From Streptomyces rubradiris (GTDB lineage: Bacteria > Actinomycetota > Actinomycetes > Streptomycetales > Streptomycetaceae), in NCBI RefSeq assembly GCF_016860525.1, contig NZ_BNEA01000015.1, forward strand, positions 3,410,001 to 3,474,000: a stretch of 64,000 bases of DNA, read 5' to 3'. Positions 43,543 through 51,880 of the stretch are shown here, piece by piece. The translations under genes and the position numbers were made by a program. The stretch's first letter is position 1, and every line of letters starts with the position of its first letter. The notes under the pieces are model-generated. The model was not told the origin of the DNA, did not search any database, and was given only the letters and a program-made list of their open reading frames with translations.

Positions 43543-44430
43543 CTAGGCGGTGATGTCCTTCGCCGTGAACCGCGCCCACGCCGCCGAGCCGAACACTGCC
43601 GCGTACAGCGCCTGGAGGCCGAGGTCGCGCAGCAGGTCGTCCCAGTAGACGGGGTCGCGCATCAGGTCGGCGAACGACAGCCAGTAGTGCGAGAAGAGGT
43701 ACGGCTGCACCGCGTGCAGCTGGGGTATCTGGTCCACGATCTGCACGGTGATGAGCAGCCCGACCGTGGTCGCCATCGCCGCGATGCCGCTGTTGGTGAG
43801 GGTCGACACGAACAGGCCGAGGGCCGCCACCCCCACCAGGGAGGCCGCGACGACCAGGGCGATCAGGGCCGCGCGGGCCAGCCCCTCGCCGAGGCCGATC
43901 CGGGTGCCGGAGATCGTCGTCAGCTCGCCGAGCGGGAACAGCAGTGCCCCCACGGCCAGCGCCGAGACCGCGACCACCAGCGTGGCCAGCAGGCAGAAGG
44001 CCAGCACGGTCGCGTACTTGGTGAGCAGCAGCCGGGTGCGGCCGGCCGGGGCCACCAGCAGATAGCGCAGGGTGCCCGCGCCCGCCTCCCCGGCGATCGC
44101 GTCGCCGGCCACGACGCCGACCGCCATCGGCAGGAAGAACGGCAGGGTCGCGGCCAGCGCGGTGAACACCAGGAAGAGTCCGTTGTTGGTGATCTGCGCG
44201 ATGAAGGCCGGGCCCTCGCCGCCCCCGCCGCCCACCTGCCCGCCGCCCCGGGTCTCGATCCGCACCGCGACCCCCACCAGCACCGGCACCGCGGCCAGCA
44301 CCCCGAGCAGGGCGAGCGTGCGCCACCGCCGGACGGTGGTGACCAGCTCGCTGCGCAGCAGCCCGAGGGCCCACAGCGGATTCGGCCGGCGCACGGCGGC
44401 GACCCCGGACGGGTGGTCAGCCCGCGACAT
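43543..44430 (-). CDS. ABC-2 type transporter permease
   Basis: A 295-residue membrane subunit with six spans. Examples are TLALLGVLAAVPVLVGVAV, FLVFTALAATLPFFLPMAVGVVAGD, AFCLLATLVVAVSALAVGALLFPLG and AALIALVVAASLVGVAALGLFVSTL. The AGDAIAGEAGAGTLRYLLVAP segment is typical of ABC-2 exporters. It overlaps the ATPase gene by 14 bases and forms its membrane partner. The cargo is unknown. Confidence 0.9.
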   Translation of the reverse strand: MSRADHPSGVAAVRRPNPLWALGLLRSELVTTVRRWRTLALLGVLAAVPVLVGVAVRIETRGGGQVGGGGGEGPAFIAQITNNGLFLVFTALAATLPFFLPMAVGVVAGDAIAGEAGAGTLRYLLVAPAGRTRLLLTKYATVLAFCLLATLVVAVSALAVGALLFPLGELTTISGTRIGLGEGLARAALIALVVAASLVGVAALGLFVSTLTNSGIAAMATTVGLLITVQIVDQIPQLHAVQPYLFSHYWLSFADLMRDPVYWDDLLRDLGLQALYAAVFGSAAWARFTAKDITA

Positions 44431-45388
44431 CGAAACCCTCCCCGGTCAGCGCCACGAACGCGTCCTCCAGCGAGGCGCGTTCCACGGTCAGGCCCCGGAC
44501 CCGGACCCCGGCGGCGACCAGGGCCGCGGTCACCTCGGCGAGGTCCCGGCCGGGCGGTTCCCCGGTGACCCGGTCGCCGTCGGCGGTCACGTCCGCGACG
44601 CCCAGTTCCTTCAGCACCCGGGCCGCCTCGGCCGGGTCCGGTGTGGTCACGGCCAGCCGGCCGCGCGCCCCGGCCGCCAGCTCGGCCACCTCGCCCTGGG
44701 TGACGAGCCGGCCCTGCGCCATGACCGCCGCGTGGGTGCACACCTGCTCGATCTCGTCCAGCAGGTGGGAGGAGAGGAACACGGTCGTACCGTCGGCGGC
44801 CAGCTCCCTGATCAGGGTGCGGATCTCGCGCATGCCCTGCGGGTCGAGGCCGTTGGTGGGCTCGTCCAGCACGAGCAGCCGGCGCGGCTGGAGCAGCGCG
44901 GCGGCCAGACCGAGGCGCTGTTTCATGCCGAGCGAGTACGCCCTCGCCTTCTTGCCGGCGGCCGCCGTCAGGCCGACCCGGTCCAGCGCGGCGGCCACGC
45001 GCGCGTGCCGGGTGCGCGGGTCGGCGGTGGGGTCGGCGCAGTCGTAGCGCACCAGGTTGTCCCGGCCGGAGAGGAAGCCGTACAGAGCGGGGCCCTCGAT
45101 GAGGGCCCCGACCTGCGGAAGGACCGTACGGGCCGCCCGCGGCATGGGGCGGCCGAGCAGCCGGACCGTGCCCGCGGTCGGTTCGATCAGCCCCATCAGC
45201 ATCCGGATGGTGGTGGTCTTGCCGGAGCCGTTCGGGCCGAGGAAGCCGAAGACGCTGCCCGCCGGGACGGTCAGGTCGAGACCGTCCACGGCGAGCTGCC
45301 CGCCGCGGTAGCGCTTGGTGAGCCCGCGCGTGTCGATCACGCTCGCCGGATCACCGTCCGGCGGGCCGCCGCGCTCACGTCCGTCCAT
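44417..45388 (-). CDS. ABC transporter ATP-binding protein
   Basis: A 323-residue ATPase. Walker A is GFLGPNGSGKTT, the ABC signature YSLGMKQRLGLAAALL, Walker B LLVLDEPTNGLDP, and the switch His is in FLSSHLLDEIEQ. The C-terminal domain resembles drug or lipid exporters. The ATG at 45388 was chosen because GAGGGGAAG precedes it. The LolA/RseB-like secreted protein gene ends 32 bases upstream in the same direction, so all three are probably one operon. Confidence 0.92.
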   Translation of the reverse strand: MDGRERGGPPDGDPASVIDTRGLTKRYRGGQLAVDGLDLTVPAGSVFGFLGPNGSGKTTTIRMLMGLIEPTAGTVRLLGRPMPRAARTVLPQVGALIEGPALYGFLSGRDNLVRYDCADPTADPRTRHARVAAALDRVGLTAAAGKKARAYSLGMKQRLGLAAALLQPRRLLVLDEPTNGLDPQGMREIRTLIRELAADGTTVFLSSHLLDEIEQVCTHAAVMAQGRLVTQGEVAELAAGARGRLAVTTPDPAEAARVLKELGVADVTADGDRVTGEPPGRDLAEVTAALVAAGVRVRGLTVERASLEDAFVALTGEGFDVAG

Positions 45389-45420
45389 CGGCTTCCCCTC
45401 GTTTCCTCGGTCCCCTGGGG

Positions 45421-46647
45421 TCACTTCCCCGCGTCGGCCGCCTTCACCAGGGTCTCCTTCGTCACCAGGCCGGCGTAGACCTTGCCGTCGTCGGTGACCA
45501 GGGCGTTGACCAGGCGGGTGGAGAAGACCGTGCCCTTGCCGAACTTCCCGGAGACCGGGTCGCCGAGCGAGTTGAGGAAGCCGCCGAGGTCACCGCCCTG
45601 GGAACCGGTGGGCAGGCCGCCCTTGGCACCGGTGTCGACGGTGGCGACGGACGTCCAGCCCTTGCCGAGGACCTCCAGCCCGCCGAGGCCCCCGGCGAGG
45701 TCCTTGTCGTGCTCGGGCGCCGGGGTCCTGTCCGCCGTGTCCTTCTCCTCGGTGACCTTCGCGCCCTTCGGCGGGGTGAAGTCGAAGGTGGAGGCGGACG
45801 GCCGGGCGAACGAGACCTGGGTGAAGCCGGCGTCGACCACGGCGGCCCCGCCGCTCCTCGGGGTGAGGGTGAACTTCAGCGGCATGTAGGTCTTCGCGTC
45901 CACGGCGATGCTGATGGCGCCGACCGTGGTGCCGGACTGCCGGGGCCGGATCAGCAGCTTGTAGGCGTCGCGGCCGGCCACCTGCGCGGTGCCGTCGACG
46001 GTGACGGACGTGGTGTCGTCCACCGCCTTCAGCGCCTCGTCGGCGAAGTCCTCGGGCGTGGCCGGCGGCTCGGCCCGGCGGTCCTCGCCGGACCCGGCCG
46101 CGGTGGAGTGGTAGACCTCGTTGCTCTTGCTGTCGTAGCCCCAGACGTCCTTGCCGTCGTGGATCAGGCTGTACTCGGCGCCGCGCTCCAGCAGCGACAC
46201 CTTCTGCCGGTCCGGGCCGTCGGCGGCGACCCGCAGGGTGTGCATGCCGGACGCCAGCTCGGTGAGCCTGGAGCGCGGGTCGGCGGAGGAGCCGTCGCCG
46301 GAGCCGCCGTGGCTGTCGCCGTCGCCGTCACCGGAGAGCAGGCCGTCCCCCAGGCCGCCGAGGTCGGGCAGGCCGAGGTCGGTGGTGATCTTCACGGTGC
46401 CGGACAGCTGCTGCACGTCCGACTTGGCCATCTTGTCGATGAGCTGCTGCGCGGTGATCTCCGGCAGGTCGGGGGCGCCGGAGTCGGCGAGCGCCGGGAC
46501 GAGCCCGATCGTGGCCGCCGCCACCCCCACCACCGCGACGGGAACGGCGTACCGGGCGGCCTTGCGTCGGCCGGAGCGCGAAGCCCCGTCCCGCGCGGCC
46601 CCCTCGTGCGCGGCGCCCACTGCGTCGTCGGATTCGTACGGTGCCAT
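45421..46647 (-). CDS. LolA/RseB-like exported protein (DUF2092 type)
   Basis: A 408-residue exported protein. A short cytoplasmic N-terminus is followed by one membrane or signal segment (YAVPVAVVGVAAATIGLVPALADSG, about 33-57). A large beta-rich domain then resembles LolA/RseB (LSGTVKITTDLGLPDLGG, SLIHDGKDVWGYDSKSNEVYH, AIAVDAKTYMPLKFTLTP). A Gly/Asp/Ser-rich loop is inserted near 110-130. The ATG at 46647 has GGAGGTAAG upstream. It heads an operon with an ABC exporter; a lipid or lipoprotein chaperone or anti-sigma accessory role is possible but unproven. Confidence 0.8.
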   Translation of the reverse strand: MAPYESDDAVGAAHEGAARDGASRSGRRKAARYAVPVAVVGVAAATIGLVPALADSGAPDLPEITAQQLIDKMAKSDVQQLSGTVKITTDLGLPDLGGLGDGLLSGDGDGDSHGGSGDGSSADPRSRLTELASGMHTLRVAADGPDRQKVSLLERGAEYSLIHDGKDVWGYDSKSNEVYHSTAAGSGEDRRAEPPATPEDFADEALKAVDDTTSVTVDGTAQVAGRDAYKLLIRPRQSGTTVGAISIAVDAKTYMPLKFTLTPRSGGAAVVDAGFTQVSFARPSASTFDFTPPKGAKVTEEKDTADRTPAPEHDKDLAGGLGGLEVLGKGWTSVATVDTGAKGGLPTGSQGGDLGGFLNSLGDPVSGKFGKGTVFSTRLVNALVTDDGKVYAGLVTKETLVKAADAGK

Positions 46648-47045
46648 GTGTGCCTTACCTCCGTCGTCGGCGGCGGCTGCTCTCACGCTGGTCAACCCTG
46701 AGCCGCCATTCTCACCCGAATCGGTGAGGAGTGGTGATGCGTGCGGTTTCCATATGACCAAATCCGCCGCGCGGAAGCGTCACCCCTCGGAGGCAACTGC
46801 GCCTACGCCTGCGGTATGACACCCGGCGGCCGCGTCACCCCGCGACCCGTAGGGGTCGTGCAGGAGGCCGCGCCCATGCGAGGGACGCCGGGATCCGGCC
46901 ACGGAGGGACACCGGGGTCCGGCGGGACCGTGCGGAAGTCGGCCGTACGGCAGTCCGTCATGGGTCGTACGGTCGAACAGACGTGCACTCGTACGCCGGT
47001 CGAGCCGGGACGGTGGGGCGTTCGGCCCGGGTGGGCCCGGCCGGG
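46648..47045. other. 398-base gene-free stretch
   Basis: Contains the likely promoter of the LolA-like gene. A hairpin CGACCC-GTAG-GGGTCG lies at 46843-46858, and an 18-base near-repeat GGGAC(G/A)CCGGG(A/G)TCCGGC occurs at 46882 and 46906. I see no gene or clear terminator for the polyprenyl synthase. Confidence 0.5.
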
Positions 47046-48056
47046 TCAGCCGGCGCGGTGGACCACCGCGTCGCACAGCTCCATCAGCGCGGCCTTGGCG
47101 TCGCACTCCGGCAGCGGGGCCAGCGCGGCCCGCGCCTCCTCCGCGTACCGGACCGTGTCCCGGCGGGCCTGCTCCAGCGCGGGATGGGCGCGCAGCGCGG
47201 CCAGCGCACGGGCGTGCCGGGCGTCGTCGCTGAGGTCGGAGTCCAGCAGTTCGCACAGCGCGATGTCCTCGGCCAGCCCGAGCCGGGCGGCCCGCTCGCG
47301 CAGCCGGAGCACCGGCAGCGTCGGGATGCCCTCGCGCAGGTCGGTGCCCGGGGTCTTGCCGGACTCGTGGGAGTCGGAGGCGATGTCCAGGACGTCGTCC
47401 GCCAGTTGGAAGGCGACGCCGAGGCGTTCGCCGTACTGGGTGAGCACGTCCACGACCCGCTCGCCGGCGCCGGACATCATCGCGCCGAACCGGCAGGACA
47501 CCGCCACCAGGGAGCCGGTCTTGCCGGCCAGCACGTCCAGGTAGTGCTCGACCGGGTCGCGGCCGTCCGAGGGGCCCGCGGTCTCCAGGATCTGCCCGGT
47601 GACCAGCCGTTCGAACGCCAGGGCCTGCACCCGGACCGCCTCCGGACCGAGGTCGGCGAGGATCTGGGAGGCGCGGGCGAAGAGGAAGTCGCCGGTGAGG
47701 ACCGCGACGGAGTTGCCCCAGCGGGTGTTGGCGCTGTCCACCCCGCGCCGTACGGCCGCCTCGTCCATGACGTCGTCGTGGTACAGCGTGGCCAGGTGGG
47801 TGAGCTCCACGACCACGGCCGACGGCACGACGCCCGGCGCGTACGGGTCGCCGAACTGGGCGGCGAGCATCACGAGCAGTGGCCGGAATCGTTTCCCGCC
47901 GGCCCGCACGAGGTGCTGCGCGGCCTCGGTGATGAACGGGACCTCGCTCTTGGTGGCATCGAGCAAGCCTTCCTCGACAGCCGCCAATCCGGCCTGGACA
48001 TCGGCTTCCAGAGCCTGGTCCCGCACGCTCAGCCCGAACGGCCCGACGACGGTCAC
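47046..48056 (-). CDS. trans-polyprenyl diphosphate synthase
   Basis: A 336-residue prenyltransferase that condenses isopentenyl diphosphate onto allylic diphosphates. Both aspartate-rich motifs are present: DDVMDEAAVRRG near 92-103 and DDVLDIASD near 217-225, with GKRFRPLLVML earlier. The length fits the long-chain synthases that make the menaquinone side chain. The neighbours are not menaquinone genes, so the product length is inferred. Its promoter lies in the low-GC region to its right. Confidence 0.88.
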   Translation of the reverse strand: MTVVGPFGLSVRDQALEADVQAGLAAVEEGLLDATKSEVPFITEAAQHLVRAGGKRFRPLLVMLAAQFGDPYAPGVVPSAVVVELTHLATLYHDDVMDEAAVRRGVDSANTRWGNSVAVLTGDFLFARASQILADLGPEAVRVQALAFERLVTGQILETAGPSDGRDPVEHYLDVLAGKTGSLVAVSCRFGAMMSGAGERVVDVLTQYGERLGVAFQLADDVLDIASDSHESGKTPGTDLREGIPTLPVLRLRERAARLGLAEDIALCELLDSDLSDDARHARALAALRAHPALEQARRDTVRYAEEARAALAPLPECDAKAALMELCDAVVHRAG

Positions 48057-48619
48057 GAGGGGTCTCCTGTCTGCTGGTGTCTGCTGGCGATTACACGGTT
48101 TGTCGATAGGTCGCTGCCATCACTCAAGTCAGCGTATCCGGTCCTGTTTCGATCACCGATAGCGCCCACCGGTCCAGCCTGGGTGGTATCGGATCATGAC
48201 CGCCATGACTTTGATCACACGGTAATAAAGGGACATATATCGACTTAACGTTAATCCGGATACCGTGTCGCGACCTCTCCACACCTTCCTCACTCCCCCC
48301 TCCCCCGCCGGCCCCTACGACAACGACGCGCACCACTCCCCGGGTTCCACCACGACTCGGACTTCAGACGTGAATCCCCCTAATCCCCCATGTCTGATTT
48401 GAAGTCTTTTGCTATTTCGTGAATTGAGTCACTCGGCCGACCCGCCCGCGCCGCCCTCCACCCCCGCCGTCACCCTTGCTCCGTCGGCCAGTTGAGGATT
48501 GGCAACCGCAAAGGATCAAGCACCCCATACGGCGACGATCAAGGCCAAATGGCGCGTTGTATGAATCCGGTACTTGTTCCCGACATGTGCTCTCGCATAC
48601 GTTCCGGGCCGTCGGGCGG
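48057..48619. other. 563-base intergenic stretch with a low-GC patch
   Basis: Between the divergent polyprenyl synthase and transglycosylase genes. About 48190-48260 is clearly AT-richer than its surroundings (TAATAAAGGGACATATAT, TTAACGTTAATCC) and likely holds promoters. A hairpin with a trailing T-run is annotated at 48361-48409. I see no coding sequence. Confidence 0.6.
48361..48409 (+). terminator. possible terminator-like hairpin in non-coding DNA
   Basis: GACTTC and AGAC at the left pair with GTCT and GAAGTC at the right (48360-48369 with 48392-48406), with a five-base bulge, followed by TTTTGC. It lies far upstream of the riboswitch and could end a short transcript from the AT-rich patch. 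Confidence 0.35.
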
Positions 48620-48811
48620 ACGCCGAATCCTGCCGCCGCCCGCGCAACCCATTCACGAACTCATTCGTACGGCAGGAGCGGGGGACCCAGGTAAGTCGCC
48701 GCGCCGGACGGCATCCGCCGCACCGGAACGGCTCGGGGTGAAGCCGTGCCTCCTTCCGGGCACGGCCGGGCACCTCCCCGCCCGAACCCGACAGCTCACC
48801 TCGCAGGCGCC
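48620..48811 (+). ncRNA. cyclic di-AMP riboswitch (ydaO/yuaA type)
   Basis: The leader of the transglycosylase gene holds the conserved pieces of this class in order: CGCCGAATCCTGCCG, then GGGGGACCCAGGTAAGTC, CTCGGGGTGAAGCCG, and near the 3' end CGAACCCGACAGCTCACCTC with GCAGGCG. The last is the most diagnostic. Ligand binding usually turns expression off. The class is known to control cell-wall lytic enzymes in Streptomyces. The start codon is 16 bases past the end. Confidence 0.88.
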
Positions 48812-48826
48812 GGAGAGGAACTTTCG

Positions 48827-49315
48827 ATGCCTGCTGCCGCTCAGCACCGCCGTACCCGGAACACCCGCCTCGTCCGCGCCCTCACCGCCGCCGGCACCGG
48901 CGCCGCCGTGCTCGCCCTGCCACTCATCGGCGCGACCGGCGCGTCGGCCGCCACCACCGCGGCCCCGACCGTGGGCACCACCCCCGCCGGATACCCGGAC
49001 AACCTCGACGGCTGGATCCGCGAATCGCTCGCGATCATGGCCGAGAAGAAGATCCCGGGCACCTACAACGGCATCCACCGCAACATCATCCGCGAGTCCT
49101 CCGGCAACCCGGCGGCCATCAACCTCTGGGACTCCAACGCGGCCAAGGGCATCCCGTCCAAGGGCCTGCTCCAGGTCATCGACCCCACCTTCAACGCGTA
49201 CCACGTCGACGGGACGTCCTTCGACATCTACGACCCGGTCGCGAACATCACCGCCGCCTGCAACTACGCGGCGGACCGGTACGGGTCGATCGACAACGTC
49301 TTCGGCGCCTACTGA
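48827..49315 (+). CDS. secreted lytic transglycosylase (SLT-like)
   Basis: A 162-residue secreted peptidoglycan-cleaving enzyme. A signal peptide ends near residue 41 (ATGASA). The catalytic domain has the glutamate at about 90 in HRNIIRESSGNPAAINLWDSNA, followed by KGLLQVIDPTFNAYH and NITAACNYAADRYGSI, the goose-lysozyme-like SLT signature. GGAGAGG precedes the ATG. A c-di-AMP riboswitch lies immediately upstream, linking muralytic activity to this second messenger. It has no LysM domain. Confidence 0.92.
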   Translation: MPAAAQHRRTRNTRLVRALTAAGTGAAVLALPLIGATGASAATTAAPTVGTTPAGYPDNLDGWIRESLAIMAEKKIPGTYNGIHRNIIRESSGNPAAINLWDSNAAKGIPSKGLLQVIDPTFNAYHVDGTSFDIYDPVANITAACNYAADRYGSIDNVFGAY

Positions 49316-49320
49316 CCGGC

Positions 49321-49356
49321 CCGGCCGCCCAGCCCGTCCCGCGGTCAGGCGGCCGG
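49321..49356. terminator. bidirectional terminator overlapping the HAD gene stop
   Basis: CCGGCCGCC (49321-49329) pairs with GGCGGCCGG (49348-49356) between the convergent transglycosylase and HAD genes; the right arm enters the last codons of the HAD gene. Confidence 0.6.
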
Positions 49357-50157
49357 GAACAGTCTTTCGAGGACGACGGCGACGCCGTCGTCCTCGTTCG
49401 ACACCGTGACCTCGTCGGCCACCGCCTTCAGCTCGGGGTGCGCGCCGGCCATGGCGACACCGCGCGCCGCCCAGCGGAACATGGGGATGTCGTTGGGCAT
49501 GTCACCGAACGCGAGGGCCCGTTCGGGACCGAGCCCCAGCCACTCGGCGGCCAGCGCCAGACCGGTCGCCTTCGTCACCCCGCTCGGCTGGAGCTCCACG
49601 GTGCCCGGCCCCGACATGGTGACGGTCGCCAGCGAGCCCACCGCCGAGCGCGCCACGGCCGCCAACTCGTCGTCGGACAGCTCGGCGTGCCGCAGCAGCA
49701 CCTTGCTGATCGGCTCGGCCCACAGGTCGGCGCGCCGGCCGACCCGCACCGCGGGCAGCGTCGGGTGCGGCATCCGGTAGCCGGGCTCGATGAGCGTGCG
49801 CCCGTCCTCGCCGTCCTGGTCGACCGCCGCGAACACCTGCCCCACCTCCGCCTCGACCTTGCCGAGCGCGGTCTCCGCGAGATCACGGTCGAGTTGGACC
49901 GACCACAGCAGCCGGCCGGCCCGGGCGTCGTAGACCTGCGCTCCCTGCCCGCACACCGCCAGCCCGGTGCAGCCGAGGCGCGCGAGCAGGGACCGCACCC
50001 GCGGCGCCGGGCGGCCGGTGACCACCAGGTGCCGGGCCCCGGCCCGCGCCACCCGCGCGAGCGCGGCGAGCGACCGGTCGGAGACGGTGTCGTCGCCGCG
50101 CAGCAGTGTTCCGTCCAGGTCAGTGGCGATGAGGGCATATGCCGGGGTGGATGCCAT
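49345..50157 (-). CDS. HAD superfamily hydrolase (Cof type)
   Basis: A 270-residue phosphatase. DLDGTLL near 13-19 holds the nucleophile Asp; VVTGRPAPRV is motif II; the Lys in TKATGL and GDMPNDIPMFRWA form motifs III and IV. A C2 cap domain lies between, as in Cof-type sugar and cofactor phosphatases. The ATG at 50157 starts MASTPAYALIATDLDG. It is divergent from the fumarylacetoacetase gene. Substrate unknown. Confidence 0.9.
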   Translation of the reverse strand: MASTPAYALIATDLDGTLLRGDDTVSDRSLAALARVARAGARHLVVTGRPAPRVRSLLARLGCTGLAVCGQGAQVYDARAGRLLWSVQLDRDLAETALGKVEAEVGQVFAAVDQDGEDGRTLIEPGYRMPHPTLPAVRVGRRADLWAEPISKVLLRHAELSDDELAAVARSAVGSLATVTMSGPGTVELQPSGVTKATGLALAAEWLGLGPERALAFGDMPNDIPMFRWAARGVAMAGAHPELKAVADEVTVSNEDDGVAVVLERLFPAA

Positions 50158-50419
50158 GCCCAGAGAATACGGACCCCGGGCCCCGCCGACTCCTCCCCCG
50201 TTCCCCGCTCCCGTCGTACCGCCCGTCCCCAACTGCCGCCCACGGCACGCCCGGTGACGGACGCCCACGGAACTGTCGCGGGCCCGTGCGAGCACTCTTT
50301 CGAGCAAGCCCCGGGACACAAAGACCACTGCCCATGACACGCGTGTCGGCCGTAACGTGTGGCCCGACCACATGGAACGCTTCGCCATGCATGGCACGGA
50401 TGAGAGTGAGGCAGCACCC

Positions 50420-51637
50420 ATGCCCCCCTTCGACGTCCCCGAGGGCGACCCCTTCGGCCCGCACAACCTCCCCTATGGCGTGTTCTCGCCCACCGGCAGC
50501 ACGGAGCGGAGGATCGGCGTCCGGCTCGGGAACCACGTCCTCGACGCGGGCGCCACGGCGGCGGCGGTCGGCTCGCCCCACCAGGCGCTGCTCGCCGCCC
50601 CCACCCTCAACCCGCTGCTGGCCGCCGGCCGCGCCACTTGGTCGGAGATACGGCGCGCCGTCACCTCCTGGGTCACCGACCCGGCGCACCGCCCGGCCGT
50701 CGAACCGCTGTTCCACCCCTTGTCCGAGGTGACCCTGCACCTGCCCTTCGACGTGGCGGACTACGTCGACTTCTACGCCTCGGAACACCACGCCCGCAAC
50801 GTCGGGCAGATCTTCCGCCCGGACGCCGAGGACAGCCTCACCCCCAACTGGAAGCACCTGCCGATCGGTTACCACGGCCGCGCCGGCACGGTCGTCGTCT
50901 CCGGCACGGACGTCGTACGGCCCGCCGGGCAGCGCAAGGGCCCCGCCGACCCGGCGCCCGTCTTCGGCCCGTCGATCCGGCTGGACATCGAGGCCGAGGT
51001 CGGCTTCGTGGTGGGCGTGCCGTCCCAGCAGGGCCGCCCGGTGGCGCTCGGCGACTTCCGCGAGCACGTCTTCGGGCTGTGCCTGCTCAACGACTGGTCC
51101 GCGCGGGACATCCAGGCCTGGGAGTACGTCCCGCTCGGCCCGTTCCTCGGCAAGTCCTTCGCGACCTCCGTCTCGGCGTGGATCACCCCGCTGGAGGCGC
51201 TGGAGCACGCGCGCGTGGCACCTCCCGAGCGCACCCACCCGCTGCTGCCCTACCTGGACGACTCGGCCCCCGGCGTGGAACCCGGCGGCTACGACCTCCG
51301 CGTCTCCGTCGCGGTCAACGGCCATGTGGTCTCCGAACCGCCGTTCTCCACCATGTACTGGACCGCCGCCCAGCAGCTCGCCCACATGACGGTGAACGGC
51401 GCCTCGCTGCGCACCGGCGACCTGTACGGCTCGGGCACGGTGAGCGGCCCGGCCGAAAACCAGCGCGGCTCGCTGCTGGAGCTGACCTGGAACGGCCGCG
51501 ACCCGCTCGAACTCCCCGACGGAAAGCGGACGTTCCTGATGGACGGGGACGTGGTGACCCTGTCCGCCTGGGCTCCGGGCCCGGACGGCCACCGGATCGG
51601 GCTGGGCGAGGTCACGGGCCGCGTCGTGGCGGACTGA
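50420..51637 (+). CDS. fahA: fumarylacetoacetase
   Basis: A 405-residue hydrolase for the last step of tyrosine catabolism, cleaving 4-fumarylacetoacetate to fumarate and acetoacetate. It has the SH3-like N-domain (GDPFGPHNLPYGVFSPTGS) and the catalytic domain with VDFYASEHHARNVG, LPIGYHGRAGTVVVSGTDV, NDWSARDIQAWEYVPLGPFLGKSF and GTVSGPAENQRGSLLELTWNG. The ATG at 50420 matches the family start; upstream ATGs at 50357 and 50372 are less likely. No other tyrosine-degradation gene is nearby. Confidence 0.93.
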   Translation: MPPFDVPEGDPFGPHNLPYGVFSPTGSTERRIGVRLGNHVLDAGATAAAVGSPHQALLAAPTLNPLLAAGRATWSEIRRAVTSWVTDPAHRPAVEPLFHPLSEVTLHLPFDVADYVDFYASEHHARNVGQIFRPDAEDSLTPNWKHLPIGYHGRAGTVVVSGTDVVRPAGQRKGPADPAPVFGPSIRLDIEAEVGFVVGVPSQQGRPVALGDFREHVFGLCLLNDWSARDIQAWEYVPLGPFLGKSFATSVSAWITPLEALEHARVAPPERTHPLLPYLDDSAPGVEPGGYDLRVSVAVNGHVVSEPPFSTMYWTAAQQLAHMTVNGASLRTGDLYGSGTVSGPAENQRGSLLELTWNGRDPLELPDGKRTFLMDGDVVTLSAWAPGPDGHRIGLGEVTGRVVAD

Positions 51638-51880
51638 GCCACGGCACGGCGGCCGGCCCCGCCGACGGGGCCGGGACAGGGTCCCGGCCCCGCCGAACTC
51701 GCGTGCCCCACCTGGGATCTCGCCGTCTTCCCCGGTCGGATCGCCGCCGACACCTGACTCACACCGCCCTTCTTCGCCATACTGACAGGGACACGCGTCC
51801 GCACCCCGCGCGGCCGTGCGATGCGTGCCCCGCACCACCCAGCACCCGCACGCCTTCCGACCAGGAACCGGAGCCCCGGC

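Noticed and set aside
48124..48336. Small minus-strand open frame in the low-GC intergenic region
   Set aside because: No ribosome binding site or conserved feature, and it starts with a Val/Gly run; the region looks regulatory.
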